Assembly (NCBI RefSeq): GCF_002949795.1
Contig: NZ_CP026692.1
Span: 4,696,545-4,760,544, forward strand
Direction: 5' to 3'
DNA: 64,000 bases
Source of the DNA: Nostoc sp. 'Lobaria pulmonaria (5183) cyanobiont'
Lineage (GTDB): Bacteria > Cyanobacteriota > Cyanobacteriia > Cyanobacteriales > Nostocaceae
The notes under the pieces: generated by a model
Databases searched by the model: none
Told to the model about the DNA's origin: nothing
What the model saw: only the letters and a program-made list of their open reading frames with translations
Position numbers and translations under genes: made by a program
Shown here: piece by piece, positions 63,875 to 64,000 of the stretch
How positions within the stretch are numbered: position 1 is the stretch's first letter
Layout of the letters: each line of letters begins with the position of its first letter

Positions 63875-64000
63875 ATGTCTTCAATTCCTCTAACATTGAA
63901 CTTAATTGAAGGTTCAGTCTCCTTTAGCTTTTCACCCCAAGCAGCACGAGAATTAAAGACAGCGACGGATCAACTGATGGAACGCCTAAAAGCGATCGCC
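63875..64000 (+). CDS. Start of an unrecognised protein, cut by the window edge
   Basis: ATG 63875 opens a frame that runs to the last base (42 codons): MSSIPLTLNLIEGSVSFSFS, then PQAARELKTATDQLMERL. It ends on a HIP1 site. Beta-strand then helix character; no family can be named from this much. Confidence 0.5.
   Translation, partial: MSSIPLTLNLIEGSVSFSFSPQAARELKTATDQLMERLKAIA

Noticed and set aside
1..64000. tRNA or rRNA genes
   Set aside because: Scanning for T-loop (GGTTCRANYCC) and anticodon-stem patterns and for rRNA landmarks gave no convincing candidate by eye.

Overview
The window is chromosomal DNA from a filamentous, probably heterocyst-forming cyanobacterium of the Nostoc group. 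The evidence is the very frequent HIP1 octamer GCGATCGC, cyanobacterium-specific genes (cp12, a CcaA-type carbonic anhydrase, DUF3177, PRC-barrel and FIST proteins), abundant Uma2 (DUF820) and TPR/STAND proteins, and many short dispersed intergenic repeats. No tRNA, rRNA or CRISPR array was recognised.

Layout. 0-7.4 kb: the 3' part of selO, an ABC exporter, a PAS-GGDEF-EAL protein, a decayed duplicate of the exporter's 5' end, a DUF433/DUF5615 toxin-antitoxin pair and a PRC-barrel protein. 7.6-19.7 kb: smc, a beta-carbonic anhydrase, a BON lipoprotein, an RNase D-like exonuclease, a TPR protein, an acetate/cation symporter with its DUF485 partner, an M50 protease and a small membrane protein. 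19.8-26.4 kb: an unknown 463-residue protein, then MprF-like functions split over two genes with two tandem esterases between them. 26.8-35.5 kb: a STAND (NB-ARC-TPR) ATPase whose N-terminal domain is cut off by one in-frame TGA, tandem repeats, a Uma2 protein, aspartate kinase, and a membrane pseudokinase with TPRs. 35.6-47.7 kb: amidase, transposase debris, a metallophosphoesterase, an AI-2E transporter, MTA phosphorylase, DUF4385, VOC and Uma2 proteins, and a UbiD decarboxylase.

47.7-54.4 kb is a gene graveyard. It holds mobile-element copies, a 5'-truncated asparagine synthase, an IS5-like transposase with a nonsense codon, a methyltransferase fragment, an ISAs1-type transposase remnant, and a second divergent DNA polymerase III clamp-loader pair (holA frameshifted, holB truncated). 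54.4-64 kb returns to housekeeping: a FIST sensor, cp12, DUF3177, a conserved small protein, a zinc-ribbon orphan, cbiD, guaA, a response regulator and a broken cation-efflux gene.

Three themes stand out. (1) Dispersed intergenic repeats have entered coding sequence: three times in smc, once in lysC, once in a Uma2 gene, and once inside a transposase derivative. (2) A 663-bp, internally deleted IS4-type element with 19-bp terminal inverted repeats is present in two full copies and one partial copy; one copy supplies the stop codon of a metallophosphoesterase. (3) Many single-lesion pseudogenes suggest a relaxed, repeat-driven genome. The best candidates for unusual biology are the STAND ATPase with its separated N-terminal domain, the HRN/NLG pseudokinase-TPR receptor-like protein, the broken accessory clamp loader, and the split MprF/esterase cluster.
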